Origin: an uncultured Flavobacteriales bacterium
GTDB taxonomy: Bacteria; Bacteroidota; Bacteroidia; Flavobacteriales; Crocinitomicaceae
Direction of reading: 5' to 3'
DNA: 64,000 bases
Assembly: GCA_946479285.1 (NCBI GenBank)
Contig: CAMLFH010000018.1
Span: forward strand, 17,503-81,502
The notes under the pieces are model-generated. The model saw only the letters and a list, made by a program, of their open reading frames with translations, was not told the origin of the DNA and did not search any database. Position 1 is the stretch's first letter. Every line of letters begins with the position of its first letter. This document shows positions 43,463 to 52,841 of this stretch, one piece after another. Both the position numbers and the translations under genes were made by a program.

Positions 43463-45073
43463 CTAGTTCATCCGGGACTTTATGATTTCTAAGCGCAGCA
43501 GAAGAGTTTCATGATCCGGATCAATTTTAAGTCCTTTTTCAATGGTTTGTACAGCCTCGCTGTATTTATGCTGTCGGAACAAATAGGTTGCACATTCCGC
43601 GTAAAGCCATCCCAGGAAATCTTCCTGGATAAGTTCCTTATCAGTAATCTGGTCAATCAGGCTCTCTGATAAGTCAAAATATTTTTTACCGTTCACCCCG
43701 TCGTTCTCCTTGTAATAATTCATAGAGAACGTGATGTTGGCATAAAGCTTAGTCAAAATAAAAAGGTTGTTTGAATCCAGATAAGGATACTTCACGCAGT
43801 ATTTAGTAATATCGGAATAGAACTTTTCCGCCGTTTCCAGTTCTTCATCCAGTTCTTCTTCATCCAAATCCTCCTCGTCCTCCGAATAGTCATCAAAAGA
43901 CAAATATTTTCGCTCCAAATTATAAACGATTTGACTTAAAAGAGCCGATTTAATAATGGAATTATCGGGAGAAGACTGATAAGCCATTTCTGCATATTCC
44001 AAAGCCTTTTCTTTTTTTCTGGCTTTTGAAAAATAACCCGACATCCCTAAATAATAGATGCCGCTTAAATCATTCAAAAGACTTGTGTCCCTGACCATTT
44101 GTTTCATTAAAACCAAGCTGGAATCTGCAAACGGACGATTTCCATCTGCAATTAACCGCTGATTGATAAAATTCGCGTAACCGTAAATGATGTAATCGTG
44201 TTTGTATTTGTTCCTGTTTCCATACTCAAACAAATAGGGGAGCGAACTAAGGTTCTTAAAATCTTTTTTTTCCACCAGCGCCACCAATAATTCCGATTTA
44301 ACGAGGGTAGTTCGATGCTCATTATAAAACCTTTCGGCTTTATTGATATAGCTGAGCGACGTCTCCATTTGCTCATTATTAATGGCAGTTATTGCATGAT
44401 TCAGCAGCTGTATACCCACTAATTGTTTGATAGTCAATTTGGATCGCGCATTGAAAAACAGGTCATAAACCTGCACGTTTGTCATTGATTTAATTTGCTT
44501 AGGTGTAACAAGCTGCAGTTCCAGCAGGTTTTCAACCGCCCGGTTTACATCCTTTCGCGGAGGAATTACAAATGCGTTTTGAACAGTTGTCATTTCCACT
44601 GTAATATTACTGGTGTTCGGATAGGCCATAATCAATACATGTCCGGGTTGTTCCTGCACATAATACGGAATCCCCAATTCCTCCAAAACCAACGCAAATA
44701 GCGCGGTTGAGGAAACACAATTGTATTCTCCGGTAACAAAAATCTGGTTAAAATCGACCAGCGCCCGATACCGGGTTAAAAAACGTTCGTGAACCTGCTT
44801 GTGCAAAGCACGAATGGTCTTTTCCTCGGATTGCCGGATTATTTTGGAGTCTTTCAATTCAGTGATAAACGCATCAAACTGCTCCTTTGCCGCTTCTGTT
44901 TTTGGCTTGGAACAGGCAGAATCCGAAATCATGAATAATTCAAAATTAGAAGCATTGACATCGTTCAAAACCTGTTTCTCATAATCCGTTGTATATTTTT
45001 CAAAGAAGGGATTCGTTTGAGCAAAACTAAGTCGTGATAAAGCCAGAAAGAGCAGAAAGAGGTAGTTTTTCAT
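43463..45073 (-). CDS. Exported protein with transglutaminase-like and TPR-like parts
   Basis: A 536-residue exported protein: signal peptide MKNYLFLLFLALSRLSFAQ. Residues 110-160 contain GEYNCVSSTALFALVLEE and QEQPGHVLIMAYP, a Cys-x-His spacing like transglutaminase-type cysteine peptidases (SirB1-like or DUF4034-like). The C-terminal half has TPR-like helices (ALEYAEMAYQSSPDNSIIKS, AVQTIEKGLKIDPDHETLLL) and an acidic stretch (DYSEDEEDLDEEELDEELE). Function unknown; a peptidase or an inactive scaffold are both possible. Promoter box TATCTTTG at 45089-45096. Confidence 0.65.
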   Translation of the reverse strand: MKNYLFLLFLALSRLSFAQTNPFFEKYTTDYEKQVLNDVNASNFELFMISDSACSKPKTEAAKEQFDAFITELKDSKIIRQSEEKTIRALHKQVHERFLTRYRALVDFNQIFVTGEYNCVSSTALFALVLEELGIPYYVQEQPGHVLIMAYPNTSNITVEMTTVQNAFVIPPRKDVNRAVENLLELQLVTPKQIKSMTNVQVYDLFFNARSKLTIKQLVGIQLLNHAITAINNEQMETSLSYINKAERFYNEHRTTLVKSELLVALVEKKDFKNLSSLPYLFEYGNRNKYKHDYIIYGYANFINQRLIADGNRPFADSSLVLMKQMVRDTSLLNDLSGIYYLGMSGYFSKARKKEKALEYAEMAYQSSPDNSIIKSALLSQIVYNLERKYLSFDDYSEDEEDLDEEELDEELETAEKFYSDITKYCVKYPYLDSNNLFILTKLYANITFSMNYYKENDGVNGKKYFDLSESLIDQITDKELIQEDFLGWLYAECATYLFRQHKYSEAVQTIEKGLKIDPDHETLLLRLEIIKSRMN

Positions 45074-45088
45074 TCAGGATTGTTTTGG

Positions 45089-45096
45089 CAAAGATA
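45089..45096 (-). promoter_or_regulatory. -7 promoter box TATCTTTG
   Basis: Minus-strand TATCTTTG fits TAnnTTTG, 15 bases before the ATG at 45073. Confidence 0.5.
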
Positions 45097-45172
45097 GTGA
45101 TTAAACCAAAATGCATAAATTCGGTTAAGTTTTAAATCAAACATCATATCGATTAAACTACGAAAACTAAAG

Positions 45173-45871
45173 ATGAAAGATCAACAAAAAACGGATATAC
45201 CCCATTTTATTCAGGAGAACTTCTCTTCAGTAACCCTGATCCTTTATTATCTGCAAAAAGAGCACATCTACTTTGAATCGAAGTATCTTCAATTTATACT
45301 GAAGGATGGACCTTATTATAGTTTAGGCTTTAGTGTGCGCATACGGGAAGAAGCTTTCAAAGCCCTCGAATGGATCGTAGAACATCCGGAGGTAGATTAC
45401 CATGCGCTGGATTCATGGCACATCCGTGACAATAAAGTCTACTTCAAAAAAATGCAACTGCTCTACGATTCCATGAAAACGTTTCGTTTGTATGAAAACC
45501 TGGATCGGAGTGAAATGGTCAAAGACATCCCATTCGAAAGAGACTTTGTGTCTGTGCTAAATGTACCACTCGCTGTTAAAATGAAGTTCTACTTCGTTAC
45601 GAATCTGATTTACGATATCGAAATTCGAGACCTGAGGTTTGACGAGGAAGCTGTAGATTATTTTCTCACGCATGGAAATCACTTTTTAGAGCGTACACAT
45701 CACAGGGAAGATTTAATGACTGTTTTGAATTGGGTTGCACAGCATCCTGATGAGAATTATAAAGCAATTGCTCCATGGTATATTCTGGACAATAAAGAAT
45801 ACCTCCAAAGGATGATTCTATTGAGAAATCGGATAGAAGAATATTTAAAGAGCACTGATGGGATTGAGTAA
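45173..45871 (+). CDS. Protein of two tandem homologous halves, unknown function
   Basis: A 232-residue protein without signal peptide or membrane helix. Its halves match: ALEWIVEHPEVDYHALDSWH (about residues 64-83) aligns with VLNWVAQHPDENYKAIAPWY (about 183-202), and both continue I-x-DNK-x-Y, then helical endings. The duplication is complete, so each half is probably a small helical domain of about 110 residues. No family is recognised. It stands upstream of the TPR/SUKH pair but with about 260 bases of AT-rich DNA between. Confidence 0.65.
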   Translation: MKDQQKTDIPHFIQENFSSVTLILYYLQKEHIYFESKYLQFILKDGPYYSLGFSVRIREEAFKALEWIVEHPEVDYHALDSWHIRDNKVYFKKMQLLYDSMKTFRLYENLDRSEMVKDIPFERDFVSVLNVPLAVKMKFYFVTNLIYDIEIRDLRFDEEAVDYFLTHGNHFLERTHHREDLMTVLNWVAQHPDENYKAIAPWYILDNKEYLQRMILLRNRIEEYLKSTDGIE

Positions 45872-46132
45872 CTAGGAAAAAACGAGATATGCTGATTATC
45901 TTGGATTTCAAATTGTCTTATAATGTTATTGCGATCTATTAATATAGCTTGGGTACTCAGACCGAAGAATTCCAATAGGAGGGAACGTCTTAGGTTTTTA
46001 GTTCCAACATCTACGTTTTTGAAATGCAATTTGGGATAAAACAGTAAATTTAACAAGACAACAATTATTGAGACCTAGTCATCAATCATTGTTAATAAGA
46101 TTGAAGAGATTAAGACACTTAAAAAAAAAAAT

Positions 46133-46624
46133 ATGAATGATTTATCAGAACAATTAGAAGATCAGATTATTGAAATTAAACAACAGGGTGACAATCTTCA
46201 AATGAAACACCATTATTTGAAAGCCATAGAAAAATATGAAGAAGCCATCAAATTGATGCCGGAACCTGTGGAACAGTGGTTGTATTTAAGAGTATTGTGG
46301 TTAAATATAGCTGAAAACTATTGGTTAAATGCAGAATATAAAAGCGGTAAAGGTGGAGGTTACGAACAAGCATTAGAAGTATATCGCATGATCATGAAAT
46401 TGCCGCGAAGTATTGGTAAATCAAATTATCATGCTCGAATTGGTCAAATAATGTATCAACTTGGAAATATGGAAAAAGCGAAAGATGAGTTTATAAGATC
46501 TTACACATTATCCGGAATGAAGGATTTTGACAATATGCATGACAAGAAGTATTTCGACCTGATTAAACCGTTTGTAGAAGGAAAAGAATCTTATTCAATA
46601 GATTCGGATACCTATTTCCTTTAG
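46133..46624 (+). CDS. TPR-like protein, immunity-locus style
   Basis: A 163-residue helical protein with tetratricopeptide-like pairs: HHYLKAIEKYEEAIKLMPEP and YEQALEVYRMIMKLPRSIG, then MEKAKDEFIRSYTLSGMKDF, and the ending MHDKKYFDLIKPFVEG. Proteins of this kind often stand next to SUKH immunity genes in polymorphic toxin loci. The AT-rich composition and the SUKH gene 10 bases downstream support that, but no toxin is in the window. Confidence 0.65.
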   Translation: MNDLSEQLEDQIIEIKQQGDNLQMKHHYLKAIEKYEEAIKLMPEPVEQWLYLRVLWLNIAENYWLNAEYKSGKGGGYEQALEVYRMIMKLPRSIGKSNYHARIGQIMYQLGNMEKAKDEFIRSYTLSGMKDFDNMHDKKYFDLIKPFVEGKESYSIDSDTYFL

Positions 46625-46634
46625 TATTATTCAT

Positions 46635-47189
46635 ATGAAAGAACTCATTTTCTTACTCAAGAAAACGCTGGATGAAAAATTTCCTGATTTGAAATATACT
46701 TTTCAAAACCAAGCGTCGGATAAAGAAATTGAAGAATTGGAAAGAATTATAGAGATTCGGTTGCCTGAATATGTTAGAGCGTTCTATCAGCTTTGTAACG
46801 GTCAAGAAATCGGTGGTACTGGGTTAACAGAAATGGGCGAGATTCTTCCAATTTCTGTTATTATTTCTAAGTGGAAAAAGTGGAAGTTATTACTTGATAG
46901 CGGAAAATTAAGAGATATTAAATCTGAACCTGATAAAGGAATTAAAAATGATTGGTACAATAAGAAATGGATTCCTTTTACTTATAATGGAAGTAGCGAT
47001 CATTTTTGTATCGATATGGATCCTGATGAAGAAGGCAATATTGGACAGATCATAACTATGTGGCATGATGAACCGGAAAGGAAATTGATTGCATCCTCAT
47101 TTGAAAGATGGATTATTGACTATATCGATGATTTGAAGTCAGAAAAGTTTTACTTTGACGTAGAACTCGGGAATCTGCAAAGACGATAG
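46635..47189 (+). CDS. SMI1/KNR4 (SUKH) family protein
   Basis: A 184-residue SUKH-fold protein. Family marks are DKEIEELERIIEIRLPEYVR followed by AFYQLCNGQEIGG, the KKWIPFTYNGSSDHFCIDMDP block (split as KKWIPFTYNG and SSDHFCIDMDP), then EEGNIGQIITMWHDEPER. SUKH proteins are mostly immunity proteins that neutralise contact-dependent or T6SS/T9SS-delivered nuclease toxins. It is orphan here: only a TPR protein precedes it. AT-rich DNA hints at lateral arrival. Confidence 0.85.
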   Translation: MKELIFLLKKTLDEKFPDLKYTFQNQASDKEIEELERIIEIRLPEYVRAFYQLCNGQEIGGTGLTEMGEILPISVIISKWKKWKLLLDSGKLRDIKSEPDKGIKNDWYNKKWIPFTYNGSSDHFCIDMDPDEEGNIGQIITMWHDEPERKLIASSFERWIIDYIDDLKSEKFYFDVELGNLQRR

Positions 47190-47600
47190 TATCCAATTTG
47201 ATCTGGTCTATTTTGTCCTATAATTAATATTATGTTAAATAGAATAACGAACGCCGATTGACATTTATTGTGCACCTCCAAAACTAATTTTCTCCGACCT
47301 CTTCTCAGATATCAAATTCCGCAATCAACCAATCTTCCCTTCCTGATGTCCCCAATCATTTTAATCCTTCAACTCTTTGCGAATCTGATCCCGGAGAATC
47401 GGCCAAAACTTTTCATCCGCACAATCTCACAGTTTTACTCAATTCCCGAAACCTCCTCGAATTTTCATTTTCAAGAATCACTTCAATCTTCTCCAAAAAT
47501 CTTCTTCACGAGAATCGCGTAGAATTTTTTATCCGGATATTCGTCAGAGATAATCGAATCTCGAAAAGATTCATTATCCTTACCAACTAATAATTCAATC
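47190..47600. other. Gap with decayed minus-strand gene
   Basis: About 410 bases after the SUKH gene. The right part holds the frameshifted remnant described at 47361-47602. The left part (47190-47360) shows no credible frame; it starts with AT-rich DNA (ataattaatattatg). Confidence 0.4.
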
Positions 47601-47602
47601 AT
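47361..47602 (-). pseudogene. Frameshifted remnant of a protein gene
   Basis: Three minus-strand frames join into one chain: MIELLVGKDNESFRDSIISD, then EYPDKKFYAILVKK (frame 1), FLEKIEVILENENSRRFREL, then SKTVR (frame 2), and ADEKFWPILRDQIRKELKD ending at TAA 47361-47363 (frame 3). All three parts look like genuine, charged, helical protein. Two indels are required. Its apparent ATG (47602-47600) overlaps the ATG of the divergent lipoprotein gene, so the true beginning may be lost. The family is not known. Confidence 0.5.
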
Positions 47603-47957
47603 GAAATTCCTACTACCAATAATTCTTCTTGCTGCAATACTTGTTTCGTGTGATCCTGGTGCAGATCGTATCAATGCCATTGACAAAGAAATTCGCGAAT
47701 TGCGCTTGCAGTTAAAAAAACGCAAAGCCAACGAGGTCCAGCTAGTCAAAGACCGCGAATCTGTTGGTGCAAACTTTCAGTCAGTTTATGATTCTGATTT
47801 GGATGATGCCCAAAAATCCAAAAAACTCGAATCCATTAAAAAAGAAATGTATTCGGTTGAAATGAGGATTCAAAAATCACTTATAGAAACGACTAAGGGC
47901 GAAACTCAGATTACACGCTTGGAATTGGAGAAAATGCAGTTGAAAAATGAACGTTAA
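47601..47957 (+). CDS. Small coiled-coil lipoprotein
   Basis: A 118-residue lipoprotein: MKFLLPIILLAAILVSC with lipobox LVSC. The mature chain is one long coiled coil (INAIDKEIRELRLQLKKRKA, later SIKKEMYSVEMRIQKSLIE), probably a trimer or dimer anchored at the outer membrane and projecting into the periplasm. Function unknown. Its start codon overlaps the beginning of the minus-strand remnant. Confidence 0.6.
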   Translation: MKFLLPIILLAAILVSCDPGADRINAIDKEIRELRLQLKKRKANEVQLVKDRESVGANFQSVYDSDLDDAQKSKKLESIKKEMYSVEMRIQKSLIETTKGETQITRLELEKMQLKNER

Positions 47958-48201
47958 TCCCCAGGAAAATTAGGGATATTTGAATTATGTTAAATACAAA
48001 TATTCGTGTATTTTAAATCCTTAAGGCTCAGTTAATCGAAATACTCACTATCAATCTTTAAATCAGCAAGTTATTAATTTGTAACAGGCAATTAATGAAT
48101 GTCAGTTATTGACAAATCAATCAAAAAAAGATCGTTTTTCGCCGAACTTTTCGTGTTAAAACGCAGTCTTCTTCCTAAACCCAATACTAAATACTGTTTT
48201 T

Positions 48202-49872
48202 ATGAAGAAAATCTTACTTGCAGTTCTGGCAACTTCGTCCGTTTTAGGGATGAATGCGTCAGCACAACACATTGATTCTACGTTCAATTCGAACGGCTAC
48301 CTCCCCTATCTCGGCCCTAATTCCAACAGTCAGGGAAACCTGGGAAGTGCCAACGCTTCCGCAATCCAACCGGATGGAAAAATTGTTACCGTACTCGAAA
48401 GAGATCCCAACACACCGGATTTGTCGATGCACATTTACCGTTATTTATCGAACGGAATGCCGGATCCAAGCTTCGGAACAAATGGCGCTGTTTCCACTTT
48501 CTGCGGACAAGACAGCCGCGGGTACGATGTGGCCATCCAGTCGGATGGGAAAATTGTCCTGGTCGGTGAATCCGAATACTGTATAAACGGGATTTGCGGA
48601 GCTTCCCAATTCATCATGATGCGCTTGAAAACAAACGGAAGTGTGGATTCTACTTTTGGAGTGAACGGACACTTACTAAGTAATCATGTCTTCGGAACTA
48701 CAGGAACCTATTCCATTCCAAAAAGTCTTCACATTCTTCCCAATGGAAAATTCATGGTTGGCGGAATCGGACCAGGTGGAAAACCAGCGATTGTCCGTTT
48801 GAACACGGATGGTTTCCCGGACAATACTTATGGCGTGAACGGTGTTTTTTCATTGACAAATGTACCAAGATCACAATACCGGAGCATGGCAATTGGTCCG
48901 AACGGTGAAGCTTACGGGTTATTGATCACCGATACCTGGAACCAGGCAACAATCTCTTACGATTCAACGAATTTCTCCGACAATACGGTCTTCAAACTGA
49001 CGCCAAACGGAACATTAGATGCCACTTTTGGAACCAACGGGGTTTTCAGATTTGATACAGATGTAACAGACCAGCCTTTTTCGATCACCGTGGCAAGTTC
49101 GGGGAAAATACTCGTTGCGGGTTATAACATGCCGGAACATTATTACTATTCCCTTATGGATTTCAGCGGATACGGTGAAGCAAACGTTGGAGTGGTAGCT
49201 TTTGTGAATCCTAATGGAACACTGGACATGAGCATTCCAAACGGATTTAAAACCTTCGATTTCCAGGAAGACACCGCAACCTTCTTCAATAAGATCATTG
49301 AAAAAAGCGCGAATGAATTCCTGATTTGCGGTTTTACTACGGATTATGTAGGCGGGAATTTCCAAAACAAAGGATTGATCGTCAGCATGAACAACCAGGG
49401 ACAATTAAACAATGCATTTAACGGCAACGGACACATGATCTTTGACCACGGAATGGTGGGAACTTCCGGCTGGAACGGGAAACTGGCAAATTTCGAGGAT
49501 GTGGATATTACTAATGACGGTAAAATCTTATTGACCGGCTACCGCAACCCGGTTGGAGGCGCAACGAAAGGAAGTATTTACCTGCTGCAAATTGCTTTTG
49601 GTCCTACAAGTAACCTGGCGGTGGAAGAACTGGCTGAGGAAGCTGAATTTACGGCTTACCCGAACCCGGTTACCAACAATCATTTCCTGATCAACAGCAA
49701 TGAAGCTGCAGCAATCCAATTAGTTTCTTTGGACGGAAGAATCCTTTATGAAAGCGAAATTTCGGAAGGTGTTTCAACCATTACTGTCGATTCAAATTAC
49801 AAAGGAATGGCGATTTTGAAGTTTCAGACTCTAGACGGAAAAGCAGGAATCCGTAAGATTTTATTTGAATAA
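48202..49872 (+). CDS. T9SS-secreted delta-60 repeat protein
   Basis: A 556-residue secreted protein: signal MKKILLAVLATSSVLGMNASAQ, then at least six delta-60 repeats, each about 55 residues with the patterns D-x-T-F-x-x-N-G and IQPDGKIV (QSDGKIVLVGES, ANGK/PNGKFMVGG, TNDGKILLTGY). The C-terminal part (FTAYPNPVTNNHFLINSNEA, ending GIRKILFE) is a T9SS type A sorting domain. Delta-60 repeats form propeller-like shells of unknown ligand. It should be exported and exposed at the surface or released. Confidence 0.88.
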   Translation: MKKILLAVLATSSVLGMNASAQHIDSTFNSNGYLPYLGPNSNSQGNLGSANASAIQPDGKIVTVLERDPNTPDLSMHIYRYLSNGMPDPSFGTNGAVSTFCGQDSRGYDVAIQSDGKIVLVGESEYCINGICGASQFIMMRLKTNGSVDSTFGVNGHLLSNHVFGTTGTYSIPKSLHILPNGKFMVGGIGPGGKPAIVRLNTDGFPDNTYGVNGVFSLTNVPRSQYRSMAIGPNGEAYGLLITDTWNQATISYDSTNFSDNTVFKLTPNGTLDATFGTNGVFRFDTDVTDQPFSITVASSGKILVAGYNMPEHYYYSLMDFSGYGEANVGVVAFVNPNGTLDMSIPNGFKTFDFQEDTATFFNKIIEKSANEFLICGFTTDYVGGNFQNKGLIVSMNNQGQLNNAFNGNGHMIFDHGMVGTSGWNGKLANFEDVDITNDGKILLTGYRNPVGGATKGSIYLLQIAFGPTSNLAVEELAEEAEFTAYPNPVTNNHFLINSNEAAAIQLVSLDGRILYESEISEGVSTITVDSNYKGMAILKFQTLDGKAGIRKILFE

Positions 49873-49978
49873 ATACAAGAAGAGGTTTATTTGAAACCGC
49901 AAAGAGTGAAGAGCGCAAAGTTGGTATATTAAAAACTTTGCGTTCTCCTTCTCTTTGCGGTATTTTTTTTAATCCCAT

Positions 49979-49986
49979 TATATTTG
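49979..49986 (+). promoter_or_regulatory. -7 promoter box TATATTTG
   Basis: Fits TAnnTTTG with TTTG at 49954-49957 (about 21 bases upstream), 18 bases before the DUF4268 ATG at 50005. Confidence 0.5.
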
Positions 49987-50004
49987 CATCAAAGTTTACT
50001 GCAC

Positions 50005-50469
50005 ATGTTTTCCAAGGAAGAAAAAAAACAGCTGAAAATCGATTTCTGGAACCAATTCAAGGTTCGCATGCAGAAAACACGTTCCTCCAATGGCCGGAGA
50101 ATGAATTGGCTGGCTTATCCTTCCGAAGTAAAGGACATTTATATCCGGGTGGATGCAGATGAAAACGGTGCGCGTTTGACCTTCGATATCCAGGGAAAAG
50201 ATGAAGGAGTCCGTCAGATTATCTGGGAACAAATCTATGAACTGAAAATTGTCCTGGAAGGAGAAATGGGAACCGAAGGTATTTGGATCGAAAACGCCTC
50301 TACTCCTACCGTTCCGGAATTTAACCGCATTAGTTGGGAACGTTCCGACTTAAATTTATTCAATCCCAATGATCATCCGGAGATAATAAACTATTTAGCC
50401 GATCGTTTAATCCATTTTGATGCCTTTTACCAGGAATTTAAGGATATCTTGATAAATCTGGCAATGTAG
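50005..50469 (+). CDS. DUF4268-like protein
   Basis: ATG 50005 gives 154 residues (MFSKEEKKQLKIDFWNQFKV); a TTG 21 bases earlier sits in the promoter and is rejected. The pattern RRMNWLAYPSEVKDIYIRVD and a second half EQIYELKIVLEGEMGTEGIW is that of DUF4268 proteins, found in many Bacteroidota without known role. It lies 26 bases before the next T9SS gene, on the same strand. Confidence 0.75.
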   Translation: MFSKEEKKQLKIDFWNQFKVRMQKTRSSNGRRMNWLAYPSEVKDIYIRVDADENGARLTFDIQGKDEGVRQIIWEQIYELKIVLEGEMGTEGIWIENASTPTVPEFNRISWERSDLNLFNPNDHPEIINYLADRLIHFDAFYQEFKDILINLAM

Positions 50470-50494
50470 CCCAAAGTCTTTGTATTTTTGTCTT

Positions 50495-51307
50495 ATGTTA
50501 AAACAAATTGCCCTTCTTTCAAGCGTTTTGATTTCAGCGCTTACTGCTCAAGCACAAACAACCATCCTGGACCAGGATTTTCAACACGGAATTCCTGCAA
50601 GCTGGAGTACGGTGAAAGCTGATTCCTACGAGGAACACGAATCGCAATTTCATTCTCAACCGGCGTGGATTGCCATCCCGGACCCAAATAATTTGACAGA
50701 TACAATTGCTGCTGCAACTTCCTATTTTACGGTAGCACAAAGAGCTAATCGCTGGTTGATCTCCCCTCCTGTTACCATCGGAACTTACGGAAATTATATC
50801 AAATGGAAAGCCAGATCATTCGATCCAAGTTATCCTGATACTTACCAGGTTTTGATCTCTACCACTGACACGCAGCTTGCGAGCTTCAACGATACGCTTT
50901 CACGCGTTGTATTCGAATTGGAAGAATGGACAGAGCATATCATCAACATGAGCGAACTGGGATACACCAATAACGAAACAGTACACATTGCTTTTGTTTT
51001 GGAAACCCAGGGTGGATTTAACCTGTTTGTAGACAGCGTGAATATCCGTAAAGATGATCCTTTGGCATTGGACGAACAATCCATGCAAACAGATTTAACG
51101 ATCTATCCGAATCCCACAAGCAGCACCATTCATTTTTCTTCGGAAAACTTAAAACACGTTGCTATTTACACGACTTCCGGAACATTGATTTATTCTCAGG
51201 AACAAGCAACACCGATTTCGTTGGAGCTTTTTGACCAGGGAATTTATTTGGTTCAAATGACTACAAACAAAGGACAAATCATTACAAAACGCGTCCAGAA
51301 GATATAA
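50495..51307 (+). CDS. T9SS-secreted adhesin-like protein
   Basis: ATG 50495 gives 270 residues; signal MLKQIALLSSVLISALTAQAQ. The body is a choice-of-anchor J/cleaved-adhesin domain (TILDQDFQHGIPASWSTVKA, RWLISPPVTIGTYGNYIKWK). The C-terminus is a type A sorting domain (LTIYPNPTSSTIHFSSENLK, ending TKRVQKI). A -7 box TATTTTTG (50483-50490) is 4 bases from the ATG, suggesting a leaderless message. An upstream TTG at 50480 would overlap that box and is rejected. Secreted adhesin or carbohydrate-binding partner is a guess. Confidence 0.82.
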   Translation: MLKQIALLSSVLISALTAQAQTTILDQDFQHGIPASWSTVKADSYEEHESQFHSQPAWIAIPDPNNLTDTIAAATSYFTVAQRANRWLISPPVTIGTYGNYIKWKARSFDPSYPDTYQVLISTTDTQLASFNDTLSRVVFELEEWTEHIINMSELGYTNNETVHIAFVLETQGGFNLFVDSVNIRKDDPLALDEQSMQTDLTIYPNPTSSTIHFSSENLKHVAIYTTSGTLIYSQEQATPISLELFDQGIYLVQMTTNKGQIITKRVQKI

Positions 51308-51344
51308 GGAAACAGCACGTGACAGCTAACAAACTGGTTACATT

Positions 51345-52841
51345 TTGAAGAGACTCACTGTTTTTAGCATAAAATCCTTTGCAGGTCCATTCGTTGTGAC
51401 CTTCTGCATTTCCATGGTGATGCTGATCATGCAGTTTACCTGGGTTTACATCGATGATTTGATGGGAAAAGGATTGAGTGTCGGGGTGATCATTGAATTG
51501 ATGTTCTACGTTTCCGCCGGACTGATTCCTTTAGCTCTGCCCCTAGCTATCCTTCTAAGTTCCATCATGACTTTGGGAAACCTGGCAGAAAACAATGAGT
51601 TAACAGCCCTTAAATCTTCCGGATTATCCCTTTTCAGAATTCTAAGACCGCTTACTCAAACCGTTATTTTAATTGCCACAGCTACGTTCTTTTTCTCCAA
51701 TTACGTGATTCCGGTTGCAAACCTGAAATGGCACACCATTATTTTTGATATCCAGGAAACGAAAGTTGCCATGTTGCTTACGCCTGGCTCCTACTCCAAG
51801 GAAATTGACGGCTATGCTATTAAAGTAAAATCCGGAAAAGACAATACTTTCTACGGAATGACAATTCACGATTATACCGATCCGAATATCCTGAAAACCG
51901 TGAAAGCAGATTCAGGAACAGTTTACAGAGGTGATAATGGGAAATACCTTTTATTTCACCTTTCCAACGGGATTGTACACGAGGAATTACAAGCTCAGGC
52001 GCCAGTTTTCACTAACCAGGGAGAACCTTTCCATTCCGGTGATTTCAGGCCCAGCAGAACTACCCAGTTCAAAGCTGCAACTTACAAAATGGAATTGGTA
52101 GGATTCGACCTGAATAATTCAGACGAAGAACTCTTCAAGAACGATTATGAAATGCTCAACGTTTTTCAAATCAATGAGGCCAATGATTCCCTGCAGCGAA
52201 AACAGGACAAAACATTGGCTGATCTGTCGGAGAAAAACTTAGGTACCGGCGCATTTGGTCAGTCTGTCAGTTACGAAAAGCTGCTCAAAAAAGGACCTGC
52301 CAAAATACTAAGCGATACAAATCAAACGAATCAGGCAGCTCCATTAGAAGTTATTCCTTCCAAAGTCATCAAACTTTCAGCATTAAGTAAAGCGGATCGC
52401 ACAGCAGCTGTCAATAAAGCAATTGTTAATGCCCGGGAAATGAGGATCAATGCCGAACAGCAAGGTCAGTTTGTGAATGCCTTCAAAACCAATCAAGATC
52501 AGTTCCAGGTTGAGTTTCACCGCAAATTTGCCCTTTCCGGAGCAATTATCGTACTGTTTTTTGTGGGTGCACCGCTTGGAGCAATTGTACGGAAAGGTGG
52601 TTTTGGAGCTCCGGTAGTTATTGCTGCTTTACTCTTCATGGTTTATTTCATTTTATTCAGTGTCGGAGAGAATTTGGCAACTGCGTCCGAACCCGTACTT
52701 TCTCCCTTTTGGGGAATGTGGCTTCCCACCATTGTTCTGATTCCTATTGCCTGTGTTTTGATGATTGCCGCAGCAAATGATATGCGCGTTTTCGATCGGA
52801 AACTGTGGATTTACATACTCACTTTCGGAAGAAAACGATGA
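51345..52841 (+). CDS. LptF/LptG-type permease (YjgP/YjgQ family)
   Basis: A 498-residue inner-membrane protein. N-terminal helices (GPFVVTFCISMVMLIMQFTW, AGLIPLALPLAILLSSIMTL), a periplasmic beta domain (about residues 125-360), and C-terminal helices (LSGAIIVLFFVGAPLGAIVR, PVVIAALLFMVYFILFSVG). The family transfers lipopolysaccharide out of the inner membrane for the Lpt bridge. The start is TTG at 51345 (KRLTVFSIKSFAGPF). Its stop overlaps the glycosyltransferase start (ATGA), placing it in a run of LPS/envelope genes. Confidence 0.88.
   Translation: MKRLTVFSIKSFAGPFVVTFCISMVMLIMQFTWVYIDDLMGKGLSVGVIIELMFYVSAGLIPLALPLAILLSSIMTLGNLAENNELTALKSSGLSLFRILRPLTQTVILIATATFFFSNYVIPVANLKWHTIIFDIQETKVAMLLTPGSYSKEIDGYAIKVKSGKDNTFYGMTIHDYTDPNILKTVKADSGTVYRGDNGKYLLFHLSNGIVHEELQAQAPVFTNQGEPFHSGDFRPSRTTQFKAATYKMELVGFDLNNSDEELFKNDYEMLNVFQINEANDSLQRKQDKTLADLSEKNLGTGAFGQSVSYEKLLKKGPAKILSDTNQTNQAAPLEVIPSKVIKLSALSKADRTAAVNKAIVNAREMRINAEQQGQFVNAFKTNQDQFQVEFHRKFALSGAIIVLFFVGAPLGAIVRKGGFGAPVVIAALLFMVYFILFSVGENLATASEPVLSPFWGMWLPTIVLIPIACVLMIAAANDMRVFDRKLWIYILTFGRKR

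Noticed and set aside
46133..47189. Toxin-antitoxin or complete polymorphic toxin system
   Set aside because: Only TPR and SUKH (immunity-like) genes are found; no toxin or delivery domain is nearby.
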